Of a stretch of 14,695 bases of DNA, positions 14,471-14,695 are shown one piece after another. Source of the stretch: Candidatus Melainabacteria bacterium (GTDB lineage: Bacteria; Cyanobacteriota; Vampirovibrionia; Obscuribacterales; Obscuribacteraceae); assembly GCA_003175915.1 (NCBI GenBank), contig PSRH01000148.1, positions 1 to 14,695 of the forward strand, given 5' to 3'. A program made the position numbers and the translations under genes. How positions within the stretch are numbered: the stretch's first letter is position 1; the number at the start of each line of letters is the position of its first letter. The notes below the pieces were generated by a model. It was not told the DNA's origin. It worked only from the letters and a program-made list of their open reading frames with translations, and did not search any database.

Positions 14471-14508
14471 CTTTAGACATGATAATGTATTTTATCGTGT
14501 CTAGAAAG
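14471..14508. promoter_or_regulatory. dif-like palindromic site upstream of the interrupted recombinase
   Basis: TAGACATGATAA (14474-14485) and TTATCGTGTCTA (14492-14503) form inverted arms with one mismatch around the 6-base spacer TGTATT. The centre, GATAATGTATTTTATC, closely resembles the core of bacterial XerCD dif sites (CATAATGTATATTATG in E. coli). The arms share the TTAGAC..GATAA pattern with the transposon's internal site at 13275-13309. It begins 13 bases upstream of the interrupted recombinase start, so it is probably that enzyme's own attachment or resolution site; an operator role is also possible. Confidence 0.6.
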
Positions 14509-14640
14509 GGGTCTTAAGTTATTGATAATTACGACTTCTCGTTGTTCTCATTCAAAACCCATGGCGCATGTGAAAAAATATTGCCATACGATCGGAATGA
14601 ACAAACGCACACCTTATACTCTTCTAGCGTCAGCGGGAGA
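14509..14640. other. AT-rich non-coding stretch
   Basis: I see no gene, RNA or promoter that I can support here. It separates the dif-like site from the hairpin pair at the window edge. Confidence 0.4.
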
Positions 14641-14686
14641 CCCCCCGGCTCTGCCGGGGTGGCAGTAGCAGTTTGACGTCTACTGC
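14641..14686. repeat. Two adjacent hairpins at the window edge
   Basis: CCCCGGC-TCT-GCCGGGG (14643-14659) is followed by GCAGTAG (14662-14668) paired with CTACTGC (14680-14686). The first is a strong GC hairpin but lacks a T tract. Two neighbouring structured repeats of this type occur in REP-like elements or at the ends of some insertion sequences. With only nine bases left in the window the identity cannot be decided. Confidence 0.45.
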
Positions 14687-14695
14687 AGTCCATCA

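Overview
The window looks like accessory DNA from a GC-rich alphaproteobacterium, probably Rhizobiales or a relative. This is inferred from rhizobial-type AzoR, proline-hydroxylase and quinone-oxidoreductase relatives; no rRNA, tRNA or housekeeping gene fixes the taxon. It is a patchwork of degraded genes, one AT-richer gene island and two stacked mobile elements.

Region 1 (1-1290) is a decayed flank. It holds the 5' end of a LysR-type regulator on the minus strand, divergent from the first codons of an FMN-dependent azoreductase gene that soon loses its family match. A frameshifted minus-strand remnant with helical-repeat character follows.

Region 2 (1318-5669) is a compact plus-strand cluster with clearly lower GC than its surroundings. 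In order it encodes a proline-hydroxylase-like Fe(II)/2-oxoglutarate dioxygenase, a second dioxygenase of the isoleucine-hydroxylase type, a 64-residue orphan protein, a TIR-domain protein with an unrecognised C-terminal half, a RidA-family deaminase and a small two-helix membrane protein with coiled coils. The first three genes are tightly spaced and the last two almost abut. Two free-amino-acid hydroxylases plus a TIR enzyme plus RidA is the best candidate here for an undescribed system: possibly a hydroxylated-amino-acid pathway joined to a TIR signalling or toxin module. That joint role is inference.

Region 3 (5934-6908) returns to GC-rich DNA with an intact MDR-family quinone oxidoreductase.

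Region 4 (7010-8913) is an IS1182-family insertion sequence with perfect 30-bp terminal inverted repeats. Its transposase is broken by two frameshifts. A three-unit 36-bp tandem repeat lies just beyond it.

Region 5 (9329-14438) is a complete Tn402/Tn5053-type transposon with tniA, tniB and tniQ. It carries a tyrosine recombinase where the classic elements carry a serine resolvase. Its ends have three 16-17 bp repeats each and it is flanked by a 5-bp duplication, ACGAC. It interrupts the sixth codon of another tyrosine-recombinase gene, whose start codon lies at 14456-14458 on the minus strand. Both recombinase genes have a closely related palindromic, dif-like site just upstream of their starts, at 13275-13309 and 14471-14508. 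These are likely recombination core sites. The window ends in two adjacent hairpins of unknown role.
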